Source: Saccharum officinarum (lineage: Eukaryota; Streptophyta; Magnoliopsida; Poales; Poaceae). Taken from it: a stretch of DNA of 64,000 bases. The notes under the pieces are model-generated. The model did not search any database. It was not told the DNA's origin and was given only the letters and a program-made list of their open reading frames with translations. The DNA lies in NCBI GenBank assembly GCA_020631735.1, contig CM036158.1, forward strand, positions 82,223,914 to 82,287,913, written 5' to 3'. Below are positions 12,327 to 24,390 of the stretch, piece by piece. How positions within the stretch are numbered: position 1 is the stretch's first letter; each line of letters starts with the position of its first letter. A program made the translations under genes and the position numbers.

Positions 12327-15300
12327 GGTCAACTTAACATTGATTGATCTGCCGGGTCTAACAAAAGTTGCAGTAGGTATGCAAATGCGTTTATTGTTTT
12401 TGTTCACGTTCTTGTATTAGGTTGGCTTTTTTCAGGAGAAGTTTCATTGATTATGTTGTCTCTTTCAGAGGGGCAGCCTGAAAGCATTGTTCAGGATATC
12501 GAAAGCATGGTGCGCTCGTATGTTGATAAGGTATGAATGATGCACATATCTCTAGAACTGACTATGACCTTGACATATTTTGCATGGTGTTTCTTAAATT
12601 AAATGACGTAACACTTGCATCGTTGGTAGAAGTGCACCTTTAGTCATACAAAATGCTTTAACATTCATTTCTTCTTCAGAATAGAATTAAAGCCACTAAT
12701 GTTTACCTTGTTATTAGCCATGGTTCTAAATAGCTAGCTATAGCATTTTCAGAGGGCCTACCTCTACGATATTGCCAATTATTTTGCTATTGCACCTTAA
12801 AATGGTTCCACTATCACTGCTATTTGTCTTTGCCGCAAAATTTTTTAGCACCACTAATGCTAACTGAGTCAAATATCCACTCTTTGCTCTAGATGAATAG
12901 AATTATATGCCTCCATTGTATTTTTTACTCAATGAATGTTGTAATGAGCCATTGAGTAAGTGTTGAGTTTATTCTTCATTGTGAATTGAATGAATATGAA
13001 TGTTGATTATAGCCGTGAATATATTATATTTTTGATTGAATGATTGTTAAGACATGGGACATGTATCCTAGAGAATTTTTTTATGTGTTCAAGTATTTAT
13101 GTTTATGAAATATTGTTAGTTTCATGTTTTTTTTTCATAATTAATTGACAATTTCCATTTTTTTATAAAACCACTAAATGAAATAGCTTCGTTGTATCCC
13201 GCTATAACTTTTCATGGCTCTTGGAGGAGGCCGCTGCTAAATGGTGCAGTCCACTATTTAAAACCATATTTTTAGTTGAAAACGGTGAGGACATTCAAGA
13301 GCATCTAACTATAACACTTGATCTCACGAGCAGATCTACTAAGACTGGGTAGAATTCCTATAGCATGGACTGTATTATTATGCCTGCTCTATCTTGAATT
13401 CAGTTCCTAACTTCCTATACCTACTCTATGTTTTGGCACTTTGCTTATTGGATACGGTTATATTCTCAATCATATCAACAAGGTGTCTTGAATTTTTGTA
13501 TTTTCTTTGCAGCCGAATTGTCTTATACTGGCTATATCTCCTGCCAATCAAGATATAGCAACATCAGATGCAATCAAGCTTGCCCGGGAAGTGGATCCAA
13601 CTGGTATGAATCAAGATAGCACACTTGTTTTTCCATGGTATATTACTTTTATTAGCTGATGATACCTACTTTGATTGTGAGTTTGAATACTTGTGTATTC
13701 TCGTTTCACTTATGTCTAATAAAACCTTTTCTCTGATCATTTCAAAACTTGTCCACATCATCTTTGCTCATCGTGAACAAATAGCCTCTTAACAGGTCAC
13801 CAAGAACTCTCACACACAAGATACACAAGAACACAATGGTTTTGGTGGCTGGAATGACTTGAGCTTTTTCTGATTTTCCTCCTAGCTTTATACAGTGCTG
13901 AGAGCTACAATTGTGGCTGTGATAGCCTCCTAATTAATGCAGAATATTACCCAAATAATCAGTCTAGTACTCCTATTACTCCATGCTGAAATTTAGCTGA
14001 AGTAAAGGCTATGAACCTAGACACTAGCATGCACCTAGACACACAGGATTATTTCCGACAATGATTGCATGCACATCATTTTAGGATACAGACCATTTGC
14101 TTGTTTCAGTGTGTTGGGTAGAACCTGAGAGCATTTGTGCTAAGCATGTTGCAGGTTGAAGCATACTATACTCCAACTCTGCAAATGTGGGGCATTTTGT
14201 ACTAACTGATTATAGACTTCCCTTCCTTGTTACTTGTACCAGTTTCTAAATGAAACTATCCTGTTCCCTAACCATTTGTATAATGGAAAAATAGGACACT
14301 TGCTAACAAACCTCATTTGAAGTATATCTGTCACCTTTTCATGCCTACAAGTCCAGAACATTCAAAATTTTGTTGTTGAGGTCACCACAGTAGTGTTCAA
14401 ACTCTTGGCTTGCTGTATCTTAGTTTTGTGGTATTTAGCAAAGTTCTAAAATGAGGTAATAAATTTGTGAACGTGTGAATCTTTCGATGTAGAGGGTGCG
14501 ATATGATTACTACATTATCTAAAAAGGTGCCAGGAAACATGATGGTTGTGAACCCTAATAAAATAAGAGAATGTGAAGCTGTAAACTCATGTCAGCTACT
14601 AGATCAACTTTGGATGGTGTAAGAAGTTGACATAAGAGTAAAGTGGAATGATTCAGGAGTTTTTCCAAGTGTCAGTAATTTGACTTAGATTACTGTTTCT
14701 TTCTCCAAACTTAAGGTTAATTATCATTTGAGAATCTCCATGCTGACAAAGTCCTATCCTTTTGATTTGCCTAGTTTATTCCTTGGCTTAGGATCATCTT
14801 AAATTTCTTCAGGTGAGAGGACATTTGGTGTGTTGACAAAGCTTGATTTAATGGACAAGGAACAAATGCACTTGACGTATGTGTCTGTGGTCTCTTGTTC
14901 TGTGTGAATTTTTTATTTTATTGCATTGGATTCTGTAACTTCCCCTTCTTTATTTTCATTTAGGTTCTCGAAGGAAGAGCTTACAGACTGCGGCATCCCT
15001 GGGTTGGAATTGTGAACCGTTCACAAGCAGATATCAACAGGAATGTTGACATGATTATTGCTAGGCGAAAAGAGCAAGAGTTCTTTGATTCTAGTCCTGA
15101 ATATTCTCATCTTGCCAGCAGGATGGGTTCCGAATATCTTGCTAAACTTCTTTCGCAGGTTCAAGAAATCATTGCTTTCATTTATACTGTTAGTGATCTA
15201 AAAATGGTAGATGATGCAGTGCTGCTTCCATCTTTCAGCATCTAGAGGCTGCGATCAGATCACGCATTCCGGGCATAACCTCTCTGATAAACAAAACTAT

Positions 15301-16216
15301 TGATGAGCTTGAATCTGAGATGGATCACCTTGGTAGACCTATTGCCTCTGATGCTGGGGTAATCTTTACTGAAATTTTGAGCTGAAGTGCATTGGAGTTA
15401 AATGGACATAGGGACATCATGGCTATTCTTTTGCAGGCTCAATTGTACCTCATCCTGGAGCTTTGCCGTGCATTTGACAAAATATTTAAAGAACATCTTG
15501 ATGGAGGGTAAACCTCATATCAATGTTTTTTCTTAATTGATTTACTGTCAATCTGATTATTGTTCTGGGCTGTCCTTAATATGCAATTTAAAAATTGTAG
15601 ACGACCTGGTGGTGATAGAATTTATGGGGTCTTTGATAACCAACTCCCTTCTGCTCTGCGGAAGCTTCCATTTGATCGTCACCTCTCCGTGCAAAATGTG
15701 AAGCGGGTTGTATCACAGGCAGATGGTTATCAGCCTCATTTAATTGCTCCTGAGCAAGGGTACCGTCGGCTGATTGAATCTGCTCTCAATTATTTTAGAG
15801 GACCAGCTGAAGCTTCTGTAGATGCTGTAAGAAATCTTCTTCCTGTGCTGATTGTATTAGTACTTCCTTTCATCAACTGAAGAGTCTTTTATACATCACT
15901 GCAGGTGCATTCTGTTTTGAAAGAGCTGGTGAGGATATCCATTGGGGAGACTCAGGTTTGCCCTTGGTTTCTTAGATACAAAGTATCAGTTACACCCTTT
16001 TCCCTTGTACATTAGTTACAAAAGTTACTGCATCTTTAGGAGTTGAAACGATTTCCAACTCTACAAACGGAGCTTGCTGCTGCATGCTATAAGGCCCTTG
16101 AAAGATTCCGTGAAGATGGCAGGAAAACTACTCTACGGCTGGTTGATATGGAGTCAGCATATTTGACTGTGGAGTTCTTCCGCAAGCTCCCACAGGAAGT
16201 TGACAAGACTGGAACT

Positions 16217-16282
16217 GGAAATCCCAGAACTGCAAATCCTCCTGCTCCTGGAAATCCCAGAACTGCAAACCCTCCTGCTCCT
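16217..16282 (+). repeat. 33-bp in-frame tandem duplication in DRP1
   Basis: Two adjacent 33-bp units, differing by one base, encode GNPRTANPPAP twice in exon 14. They lie in the low-complexity loop between the middle/stalk region and the GED. This loop varies in length in DRP1 proteins, so the duplication is probably tolerated. Confidence 0.9.
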
Positions 16283-17074
16283 TCGGATGATCGTTACTCT
16301 GATGCACATTTCAGGAGGATTGCTTCTAATGTGTCCTCATATATTGGCATGGTATCTGAAACCCTGAAGAATACTATCCCCAAGTCTGTTGTCCATTGTC
16401 AGGTCCGCGAAGCTAAGCGGTCCCTGCTTAATGATTTCTATACTCAAGTGGGCGGGAAAGATGTGAGTAACCTTCTTTGTGTTCTAGCTTGTTCATTCCT
16501 CCTCCTACCAATTTTTCCAGTAAATAAATTTTGTTTTTTGCAGGCTAAGCAACTTGCAGTACTCCTTGACGAGGATCCTGCCCTCATGGAACGCAGGTTG
16601 CAATGCTTTAAGAGGCTTGAGCTGTACAAGTCCGCTCGGGACGAGATTGATTCCGTGTCATGGACACGATGAAGGTAACACTTGTCTTCCATTAGACACA
16701 CTGTAATTCGACTAATGCAGAATTAGCAGCTAGCTATTATGCACATTGGTTGTCAAGTATTACTAGACCGATCACCTGTCTCGTATCTTAGCCTGTTAAT
16801 ATCAGTCGTGTGCTTGACTGCTTGTGTTGTATCTATGTCTCAACTCCCAACTCTTATTAGGTGCAGATCTCTCAGTCCTTCGTAACCCATGTGCAAACTT
16901 GTATGCACGAATGAGAATGAAGTTTGTTCATGGTACCTAGGTGTTGTAGGAGTAGGATGCACATGCCGATTCTTCTTCCGTCCTTTACTAAGTGTAGTCG
17001 TGTAGACTGCAGAATTCGGACTTTTAATGACAAATATATTTTATGCAACTTGCCACTAGTCAATCACACTGTAG

Positions 17075-17080
17075 AATAAA
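17075..17080 (+). terminator. Candidate poly(A) signal of DRP1
   Basis: An AATAAA hexamer lies about 400 bases past the DRP1 stop codon. The spacing is long but possible. It is a motif match only. Confidence 0.35.
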
Positions 17081-17218
17081 TCCACATTGTTGGCTGCGAG
17101 CATTACCATGCAATTGAATCAGGGAAGTTATTTGAGAGCCGTTCGATAAACAACTGGTATTGCGTCTGAACATTCTCGGCCTGCTGGACCTGCAAGACCC
17201 GCCGTCTGCCGCCTATCT

Positions 17219-17440
17219 TATTTTGGTGTGTTTAGTTCCCTGAAAAGGGTGAAAAAGTACTGTAACACGTTTTGGCTTTATTTGGTAAATAGTGTCCAAC
17301 CGTTGACTAATTAGGTTCAAAACGTTCGTCTCGTAAAGTACAACCAAACTGTACAATTAGTTTTTGATTTCATCTACATTTAGTACTCCATGCATGTATC
17401 GCAAATTTGATGTGACGGAGAATCTTTTTTTTTGGAATAG
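17219..17440. mobile_element. GTTTAG-end MITE, copy 1
   Basis: Begins GTGTTTAGTTCCC and contains the family core: a GACTAATTAGG-like block, AAACTGTACAATTAGTT, CATCTACATTTAGTACTCC and ATGCATG. The right end is eroded. No coding capacity. Confidence 0.7.
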
Positions 17441-19377
17441 TACGTTTTTGGTGGAACTTTTGTTAGCGTTATTGCTGACATTTTCCACATCCGGGATGAA
17501 TGACGCGTGCAGGGCAGAACCAGCCGAAACAGGGATCAGGTCAGTCAAGTCCCGCATAAGCATTGGTCAATTTCGCGATGCTTATTTGTCCTGCTCGCAT
17601 TCTTTCAGCAGCATACAAATCAGTCCGTGCGTTCTTTTCTGGCCGGTTGCGCCCTCCGTTGGTCTGACCCTTTTGCTTCGTCCGGGAAATATCCTCGCCC
17701 GTTGGCCATGGATTCACGCTTTCTAGAGGAGGTTTTGCCCGCCGTGCGCCCTTCCACGAGTTCCCCGCGTAGAACAGGTCGTCTGGAATAGAAACGCTAA
17801 ACGCATGACGTGCTGTCCTGATTTTGACGAGTTCATGCATCTTCAGCAGACTGGATTGGTCGTCCTAAGAACACGAAATTGTAATTAGGAGCCATACACG
17901 TCATCTACTAGTGTTTCCGGTGAAGTTGCTGTCACCATGACCTGCCAGTCAGAACAAATGTGCTCCTAGTATTAATCAGGCCTTGATCCGTCCTCATTGC
18001 TGAAAACCTCACCCAAATTGGATTGTAGGCTTTTAGAGGACGTCCGTCACCATGGATATGATCATTAGCTGTTCCGGCTGTCCACATTTTGTACAGTTCC
18101 AAACTGGCATCGCTGTCAATCCACAGTACCAGTGCGTAATAGCCGCTCAAAAATTTCCGACCAATATTGATTGACGGTGGTAACAAGTGCTACTAATTGC
18201 TTATATGTTTTCTGTCACGGTCGGGACGCTAATGCCTGAACAAAATCCAGGGCCGCACTTTGGACTTTACTAGCGTATAAGTACTAGAACATGCCAGTAG
18301 TTATCTCTGGGGGCAGTATTCTTTTAAGGCGAAGAATAGGCCGGCCGGTAGTTGTTGGCCATTACGTACTTAGCAGTAGCACACATATACTCCTGTCTCA
18401 TGTGGCGGTTGGTCGATTAAGGCACGTCTAGGCATCTAGTGAGTGGTCGGTCGGACCGGATCACCGAACAAGTAATGAGTAATCTCCTCGTGCAGGCCTT
18501 CCTCGTCGAGCTTATAATTTCTCTGCCGCTGACCACCCCCCTAAAACTAGAGTTGGTTGCACATGTAATCCCGTGGCGCTGCTGCTCGCCACATGCCAGG
18601 CACGGGCAGCGCCCACGCCCACGATGACCCAAATGGATGGAAGCTTCTGCCTGTCACGCCTGTCGGTCCATATCTCTCGAGCACTTGGCACTATTATACT
18701 GTATACTACTACTATTCATTCACGGAGTAGTATGCATACTCCGACGAATATACCATAGGAAGGAATTCGAAAATGCAGAGCAATAATCAAGCAGAGACGG
18801 GCATACGCTCTCCACTCCAACAAACAATTCTGTACGACTGTACCTGCACTGTTTAATGGCGTGTGCCGGTGTTTTTTTGTGTACCATGTTTTTGACGTTT
18901 GACTTGAGCCCAATCGACCTAGGACCGTACACGCAAGTGTATTAGCATAGCAGCGGGGGACGGACGGGATGCCACCACCCTACACCCTACTGCGTACTGC
19001 CTGTTGAGCCTACAGGGCAGGGAGATGAATCCGATCCCAAAACAAACACGCGTGAGGAAGAGGACGACGTCCTCGCAAGGGGAGCGGGTGGAGACGATAA
19101 TGGGCTGTTTGGCTTATGGTTGCCACGGCTGATAAATCGATTGAGACTAATTTGTTGGGAGAGAAAATACCATACAGTGACTGATAAGCAGTGAACAGCC
19201 TAAAAATCCGGCGCCCTTGATTCCTTCTCCTCACCAAGCATATATATGTGTCCTGTCCCCGACGTATTCAATTTGTCCGTCAGTGACAACGGGGGGCAAT
19301 AAATCCCGTGCATATGGACGTCCTACTCCTGCCGGCAATAACTCCGTTTAAACTTGGTGAGTTCCATCTCAATGTAT
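17441..19377. other. Intergenic region, no supported gene
   Basis: Mixed-composition spacer between DRP1 and the OCTOPUS-like gene. Short open frames exist on both strands but none shows a recognisable domain or plausible splice structure. A GGGCTGTTTGGCTTATGG block near 19100 looks like another grass transposon end. Confidence 0.4.
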
Positions 19378-19390
19378 GGTCTTCTATATA

Positions 19391-19636
19391 AGGCACCGTC
19401 TAGATGCCAAAAATTTTGCCAAAATTTTCAGATTCCCCGTCACATCGAATCTTTGAACGCATGCATAAAGCATTAAATATAGATAAAAAATAAAACTAAT
19501 TACACAGTTTAGACGAAATGGACGAGACAAATCTTTTAAGCCTAATTAAACTATGATTGAACAATATTTGCCAAATAACAACGAAACTGCTACAGTAGCG
19601 TTTCGCCAAAAATTTTACCAACTAAACAGCCTCTAA
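19391..19636. mobile_element. GTTTAG-end MITE, copy 2
   Basis: Same family in the opposite orientation to copy 1. It has CACATCGAATCTTTG, GCATTAAATATAGAT, AACTAATTACACAGTTT, AACAACGAAACTGCTACAG and the closing ACTAAACAGCCTC. It sits about 500 bases upstream of the OCTOPUS-like gene. Confidence 0.75.
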
Positions 19637-20147
19637 ATCGCAACAAATGTGCTTACACTAGTTCAGGTAGGCATTCTTGAGCAGAGACTTTTCCTGAGAG
19701 GAAGACTCGAGTTTTATTTTGTTTTATCTCTTTTAATAAAAAAAATGAACCCGGGAGTTGAACTAGACTAGCGGAGTAGCCTGCGCCAGGGCCCCACCCC
19801 TCCACACCGTTTCGTTCCGAGTCCCCCACCCCACGTCCTTCCCTCCCCAAAATAAATCCCAGCCATTACGGCGCCATCGCCCAGCCCAACCACTCTTCCG
19901 GTCTTCCCACAGGCCACAGCGCAGGCCGGCAGGCGCAAGCGCAGCGCCAAGGAAGATCCAAGCTGCCCGGCTGCTGCACAGCGCGGTACAACTACACCGC
20001 CGCTGTTGCTACAAAGGCCACGCCAAAATCCAAACCCAACCAACCAACCAACCGCGCCGCTCCAGTCTCTCGCGCCTCGCGATCTGCCTCCGTTCCTTCC
20101 TCTCGGCGCTGCGGCTGCGGCTGGCCCGGCGTGATGAGCGCTGGGAG

Positions 20148-21092
20148 ATGAGGTGCAAGCTCCACCCTTACGCCAACCCCGTGGGCGTCTGCGCGCCCTG
20201 CCTCCGCAACCGCCTCCTCGCGCTCGCCGCCGAGCGCGCCCAGGCCGCCGACGCCAGCAGCGACGGGGGCTGCGGGAGCAGCAGCTGCGGCGGCTCGCCC
20301 CCGGCGCCCCTGCACCTGCCCGCGCGGCGGCACCACCAGCACGGCCACGGTGCCGAGGAAAGGGCCCGGGCGTTCCCGCGCTCCGTCTCGCCGTACGTGC
20401 AGCACCGGCGCTCCGACGCCTGCGCTTACGCGACCTCCTCCTCCTCGTCCGGGTACCACCAGCACCAGCCGAACCTCCTCTTCTTCCGCACGCCGCAGGT
20501 CGGACCGGCCGCCGCGGCCGCGGCCGCCTTTCGCGCCGACGACGAGCCCGGGGGGGAGGAGACCGGCGGCAAGAAGAAGGCCGCGCCGAGGCGGTCCTTC
20601 CTGTCAGCGATCTTCGGCGGCGGCAGGCGGCACGGACGGGAAGCAGAGGCAGGCAGGAAGGAGAAGGAGCCTCCCCGGCGGTCCACCTCGTGGCTCTCGG
20701 CAATCATCCGCCGCAAGCGGAGGCCGGCCGACTTGGCCGCGTCCTTCCCGGCGCCGCCACCGGCGCAGCAGGACGAGGAGCCTGAGTCTCCCGGAGGCAG
20801 CAGCAGCAGCTGGTGGTTCCCCTCGCCGTCGCCGGCCAGGCAGCAGCAACACCGGCGGCGGCACGGCGGCGGCGGCGCTGGCGCGGGCGCCAACGGGGAC
20901 GGGATCTCGGGGTTCGCCGTGTGCCTGAGCCCGCTCGTCCGGCCCAGCTCCGCCGGCGGCCGGCGCCGGTGCCAGCCGCCGGACCCCTCCACGATGGGAG
21001 ACAGCCACCGGCGACACGCGTCGGCCGGAGGCGCCGCGTCGTTCGGGCGCAACGCCTCCCGGAAGCTCGCTGATATGGGTAGGTTCCGATGA
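20148..21092 (+). CDS. OCTOPUS-like protein (DUF740 family)
   Basis: This is an intronless 314-residue frame. The N-terminus has the family's cysteine/histidine signature (CKLHPYANPVGVCAPCLRNRL, residues 3-23), as in OCTOPUS-type proteins, which are polar plasma-membrane proteins that promote phloem and vein continuity. Other visible features are Ser- and His-rich linkers, an Ala run, a basic segment with RSFLSAIFGGG (about 140-160), a similar STSWLSAIIRRKRR segment (about 178-192), and a C-terminal GISGFAVCLSPLV block. It is shorter than Arabidopsis OCTOPUS and fits the short monocot members. The first ATG directly precedes the signature, so the start is secure. GC content is very high, as is common for intronless grass genes, which explains the many overlapping empty frames. 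Confidence 0.82.
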   Translation: MRCKLHPYANPVGVCAPCLRNRLLALAAERAQAADASSDGGCGSSSCGGSPPAPLHLPARRHHQHGHGAEERARAFPRSVSPYVQHRRSDACAYATSSSSSGYHQHQPNLLFFRTPQVGPAAAAAAAFRADDEPGGEETGGKKKAAPRRSFLSAIFGGGRRHGREAEAGRKEKEPPRRSTSWLSAIIRRKRRPADLAASFPAPPPAQQDEEPESPGGSSSSWWFPSPSPARQQQHRRRHGGGGAGAGANGDGISGFAVCLSPLVRPSSAGGRRRCQPPDPSTMGDSHRRHASAGGAASFGRNASRKLADMGRFR

Positions 21093-21202
21093 CGCGGCCT
21101 CGCCGGTCGGTCCTCGTCGTCGGCGCCGGCCAAAGTTCCTCTTTTTGTTTCATTTTCTTTTTTTTCTTTTCTTTTTGTTAATCTCGAAGATGATTGACGA
21201 TG

Positions 21203-21434
21203 GGCGTGTTCACTTCCCGTGCCAACCCAAAATATTTCTTCTTCCGCCCATCATATCGAATCTTTCGACGCATACATGGAACATTAAATATAGGTAAAAA
21301 AGATAACTAATTACATAGTTTGTCTGTAAATGTCGGGACGAATCTTTTGAGTCTAGATTGGACAATTTTTGTCAAATAACAACGAAAGATGCTACAGTAA
21401 CTTTTCACCTGCTTTTTTAAAATGAACACACCCT
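21203..21434. mobile_element. GTTTAG-end MITE family, copy 3
   Basis: Diverged copy with CATATCGAATCTTTCG, GAACATTAAATATAGG, AACTAATTACATAG, ACAACGAAAGATGCTACAG. It lies about 110 bases past the OCTOPUS-like stop codon, so it may contribute to that gene's 3' end. Confidence 0.7.
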
Positions 21435-21584
21435 ATGTTTGTTAGTACAGTAGTAGCACTTAGCGCCTAGCTAGCCGCCACGAGAGTGAAAACATACTTG
21501 GGAAGAAATTCAATGGTGATTCCGGGGATCCGCTTTGGTTTGTACTCCTACGAGCCAGCACATTAGACGAAGACAGTGGATTAG

Positions 21585-21828
21585 GGCCTTGTTTAGTTTG
21601 CAAAAAAAAATTACCTGATGAATAGTACCACCTTCATCTTATTTGATAAATATTGTCCAATCGCGTGGACCAACTAGGCTCAAAAGATTCATCTTGTGAT
21701 TTCTAACTAAACTGTATAATTAATTATTTTTTTACCTATATTTAATACTCCATGCAAGCAGTTAAAATTGATGTGATAGAGAGAGTGAAAAAATTCTAAT
21801 TTTTAGGTGCATCTAAACGAGGCCTAAC
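21585..21828. mobile_element. GTTTAG-end MITE, copy 4
   Basis: Well preserved. Left end GGGCCTTGTTTAGTTTG, right end CATCTAAACGAGGCC, preceded by TTA and followed by TAA. It carries the common core AACTAAACTGTATAATTAATT and ATATTTAATACTCCATGCA. Confidence 0.82.
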
Positions 21829-22290
21829 TTGTCAAGAGTTGTAAGAAATTGAAATTTTGTTTGCGAGGAAGATGTCAATCACGGCGACCTGGGGATATCA
21901 GCTCGGCTGACCTCTGACCCGCGACTTCAATTTCGTCCGCGGCCTGAGCCGCGTCGGCCTGGTCGTCGCCTGTTGCCCGCTGACAATGCAGACGATCGGT
22001 TTCAGGCAGCCGCAATCACGTCACGTACTAAATGATGGTCGGCACTCGGACACCGTACGCCCAAGCGTGAGCCGCAGGTGCTACGGCACCAACTGTTGGC
22101 ATGGCAGGGCAGCTCTGGACGGGCGGCCCGTTGGCCTGCTCATCCGACGAGCAGGCAATCTCCATGACACAAGATCTGCGGAATCGAGCGTCACATCCCA
22201 GGCTCACGCACTGCAGGCCAAGCAGTAGTACTTTACGCCACGCAGAGAGAAAGGTCGGGATTGATGACGGCTCGCAGCCACGGCCAATCT
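21829..22290. other. Spacer without a supported gene
   Basis: Moderately GC-rich spacer. Short open frames here show no recognisable domain. Confidence 0.35.
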
Positions 22291-22520
22291 AGGCCGCGTT
22301 TAGATGGATAGTTTTTTGATTTTTTTACTGTAGCACCTTCTTTTATATTTGATAATTAATATCTAATCATAAATTAATTAGGCTTAAAAGATTCGATCTC
22401 GTAAATTACAGATAAACTGTACAATTAGTTATTTTTTTATCTACATTTAGTACTTCATACATGTGTCTAAAGATTCGGTGTGATGAAGAGAAAGTGAAAA
22501 AAAACTTTAGCCTTTATGTA
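22291..22520. mobile_element. GTTTAG-end MITE, copy 5
   Basis: Left end AGGCCGCGTTTAGATGG and the common core AACTGTACAATTAGTT and CATTTAGTACTTCATACATG. The right end is damaged. Confidence 0.75.
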
Positions 22521-22562
22521 AACATTTAGTACTCCATACATGTTTCTGGGGCAGAGCCGCAT

Positions 22563-22800
22563 AGCCTTCTTTAGATTCCAAAGTTTGCCTCCCAAATTTA
22601 CTATGCAGAATTCTTATTCTTCGTCACATCAAAATGCCGGCACATATATGGAGTACTAAATATAGATGAAATAAAAAACTAATTGCACAGTTTTGTTGTA
22701 CTTGGACAATTATTACCAAATAAAAACAAAATTGCTACAGTGTGACGTAACACTTACTATGCAAAGTTTGCCTCCCAATTTTGGCATCTAAACAAGTCCA
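22563..22800. mobile_element. GTTTAG-end MITE, copy 6
   Basis: Begins GCCTTCTTTAGATTCC and ends GGCATCTAAACAAGTCC, with the core AACTAATTGCACAGTTTTG and AAATTGCTACAG. It lies about 40 bases from copy 5. Confidence 0.75.
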
Positions 22801-24296
22801 TAGTAGGATAGGGGCACTAGGGAGCATTTTAGCAGCGCCGTGGGAATGCGAGACGGGATGATGGAAATGGGCGCACGCCTGGCGCGCGTATCATGACATG
22901 GCGGATGGCGCGGGCGACGGCATCATGATCCGCTACATACACTGCTGCGCGCATTAGCTCAAGGGGAAAAGGAGCTCGCAGCAACATTCCACTTCCACCA
23001 CCACCAGGGTGCTCGCGTCGCGTGCGTCTGGCCGGACGACACCTCGCGCTCTCGTCGGCACCGGCGCCTGCGTCGGATCGGACCCGCTGGGCAGCAGGGC
23101 CGTCAGGATCAGCCGGTCATGGTTCAGCGCACAGCATCAGGTTCCTGGACCGTGCTGATGTACGTTCCTCGGCAGTCGGCGCCGCACGTCGTTCAGTTCA
23201 CTGCCTGTCGATTAGGAGGATAGATAGATTCTTCCATCCTCTCAACGATGCCTACATCACCTGTCCGAATATGGAAGAGACACGAGGAGACCCCACGTCA
23301 CGATTCACAAGAACCTCAGGCTGGGAGTGAGACGACTCGAGCTTTGCTTGTGGCATGCACGGCATGGTAGCAATACCAACACCCGGTCAATTCAAATTGC
23401 CCGCTCCCGCAGGCGGGCGTTCCCATCGCTTTTCTCCGTCTTTCTCCGGTTTGCCGGATCAAACATGCCAAAAGCTAGCTCTTCTTCGACGTCGGCGAAA
23501 GCAACCGCTTAATTGCTGCGGACAAGACACAGGCACACACAGCCAATGTAAACAAAACTTGCAGGGGCACTGGACTTTCTGGAAAGTTCATGGGGACGCG
23601 ACGGACCTCGGACGACGACGGAGACATACACAGCAGCCCGTCGAGCACGCGGTGGTTGATGGCGATCGTAGCCGCATGAGGTCCGGCAACAAAAGGCGTC
23701 TACATGCATGGAAGTTGTAGTCCTGCCCTGGGACTGCACCGCATGCACTTTTGCCTCGTCAGCCTGCCTCCCGTAGTCCCGTGTATTGTATCCGACGAGC
23801 TAGTCGCGCTGGCTAAACTGTTCAAATTTTGTGTCCCGTACATGATCCGAGTTGAGATTGTGCTAATTTGTTGAACAGAAAATCTGGTACCCACTGCGTC
23901 AGCACCTCCCTCCTCGCGTATTCTTCTCCAGAATTTTAGCATCTGAACTGAAAAGCACTTCGTATAAACGCTTTCATTATTGGTGAATGCGAGAGCTTAA
24001 AGCAAAAATCCGTCATGCTGTTTGCTTTCATGTTAGCTAGTGCTGTAAGGGATAAGTCAACTATATATGCAGTGTGCAGTGGGGGCAACAACAGCCAAAA
24101 CACTCATCTTTTAGGCGTCCAAAGAAACTTCGATCAAGCAGAATGAAATCCTGTTGTGAAGAACAACGAGTAGTGGTTGGTGCTCGATTGCATGCTGGAA
24201 AAAAAAACAATAAAGTTTTTTTTAGGCCATGCAGCAGCTCCTCCATCCGACATCTACTTTCTTCCCTCCACCAACCACGAAAATACGAAACCGGCC
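22801..24296. other. Intergenic region, no supported gene
   Basis: Mixed-GC region. Short open frames on both strands have no recognisable domain and no convincing exon structure. I cannot support a gene here. Confidence 0.35.
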
Positions 24297-24297
24297 A

Positions 24298-24369
<72 letters not shown>

Positions 24370-24390
24370 TACTACTACTACTACTACTAA
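24297..24390. repeat. (AAT)n microsatellite with (ACT)n tail
   Basis: About 24 AAT/ATA units run without visible interruption to about 24369, then about seven ACT units follow. This is a typical polymorphic trinucleotide repeat. It creates spurious poly-isoleucine and poly-tyrosine frames on both strands. Confidence 0.97.

Larger units (their letters stand above)
8844..16672 (+). pseudogene. DRP1: DRP1-type dynamin-related GTPase gene, interrupted by an LTR retrotransposon
   Basis: This is a large GTPase of the phragmoplastin/DRP1 family, which assembles on membranes in cell-plate formation and clathrin-linked endocytosis. Fifteen exons with GT-AG borders can be drawn: 8844-8977, 9073-9136, 9230-9337, 9919-10020, 10355-10360 plus 12332-12376 (split), 12469-12530, 13513-13603, 14813-14876, 14964-15158, 15239-15358, 15437-15507, 15601-15826, 15905-15955, 16040-16462 and 16544-16672. 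Together they imply about 630 residues, the normal family length. Visible motifs are the P-loop GGQ/SSGKSS split by intron 1, GIVTRRP, DLPG, TKLD, the middle domain and the GED ending in ARDEIDSVSW. Three lesions are present: a 1966-bp LTR element inside exon 5 next to DLPG, and one missing base each in exon 1 (near 8921-8925) and exon 8 (near 14859). The two single-base lesions may be sequence errors. As written, the gene cannot encode the full protein. Confidence 0.93.

Noticed and set aside
19768..21153. Several long Arg/Ala/Pro-rich frames overlapping the OCTOPUS-like gene
   Set aside because: GC-rich shadow frames. Only the frame at 20148-21092 carries a family signature.
23022..23750. 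Short overlapping frames that might be exons
   Set aside because: No consistent splice phase, no family motifs and no codon pattern distinguishing one strand.
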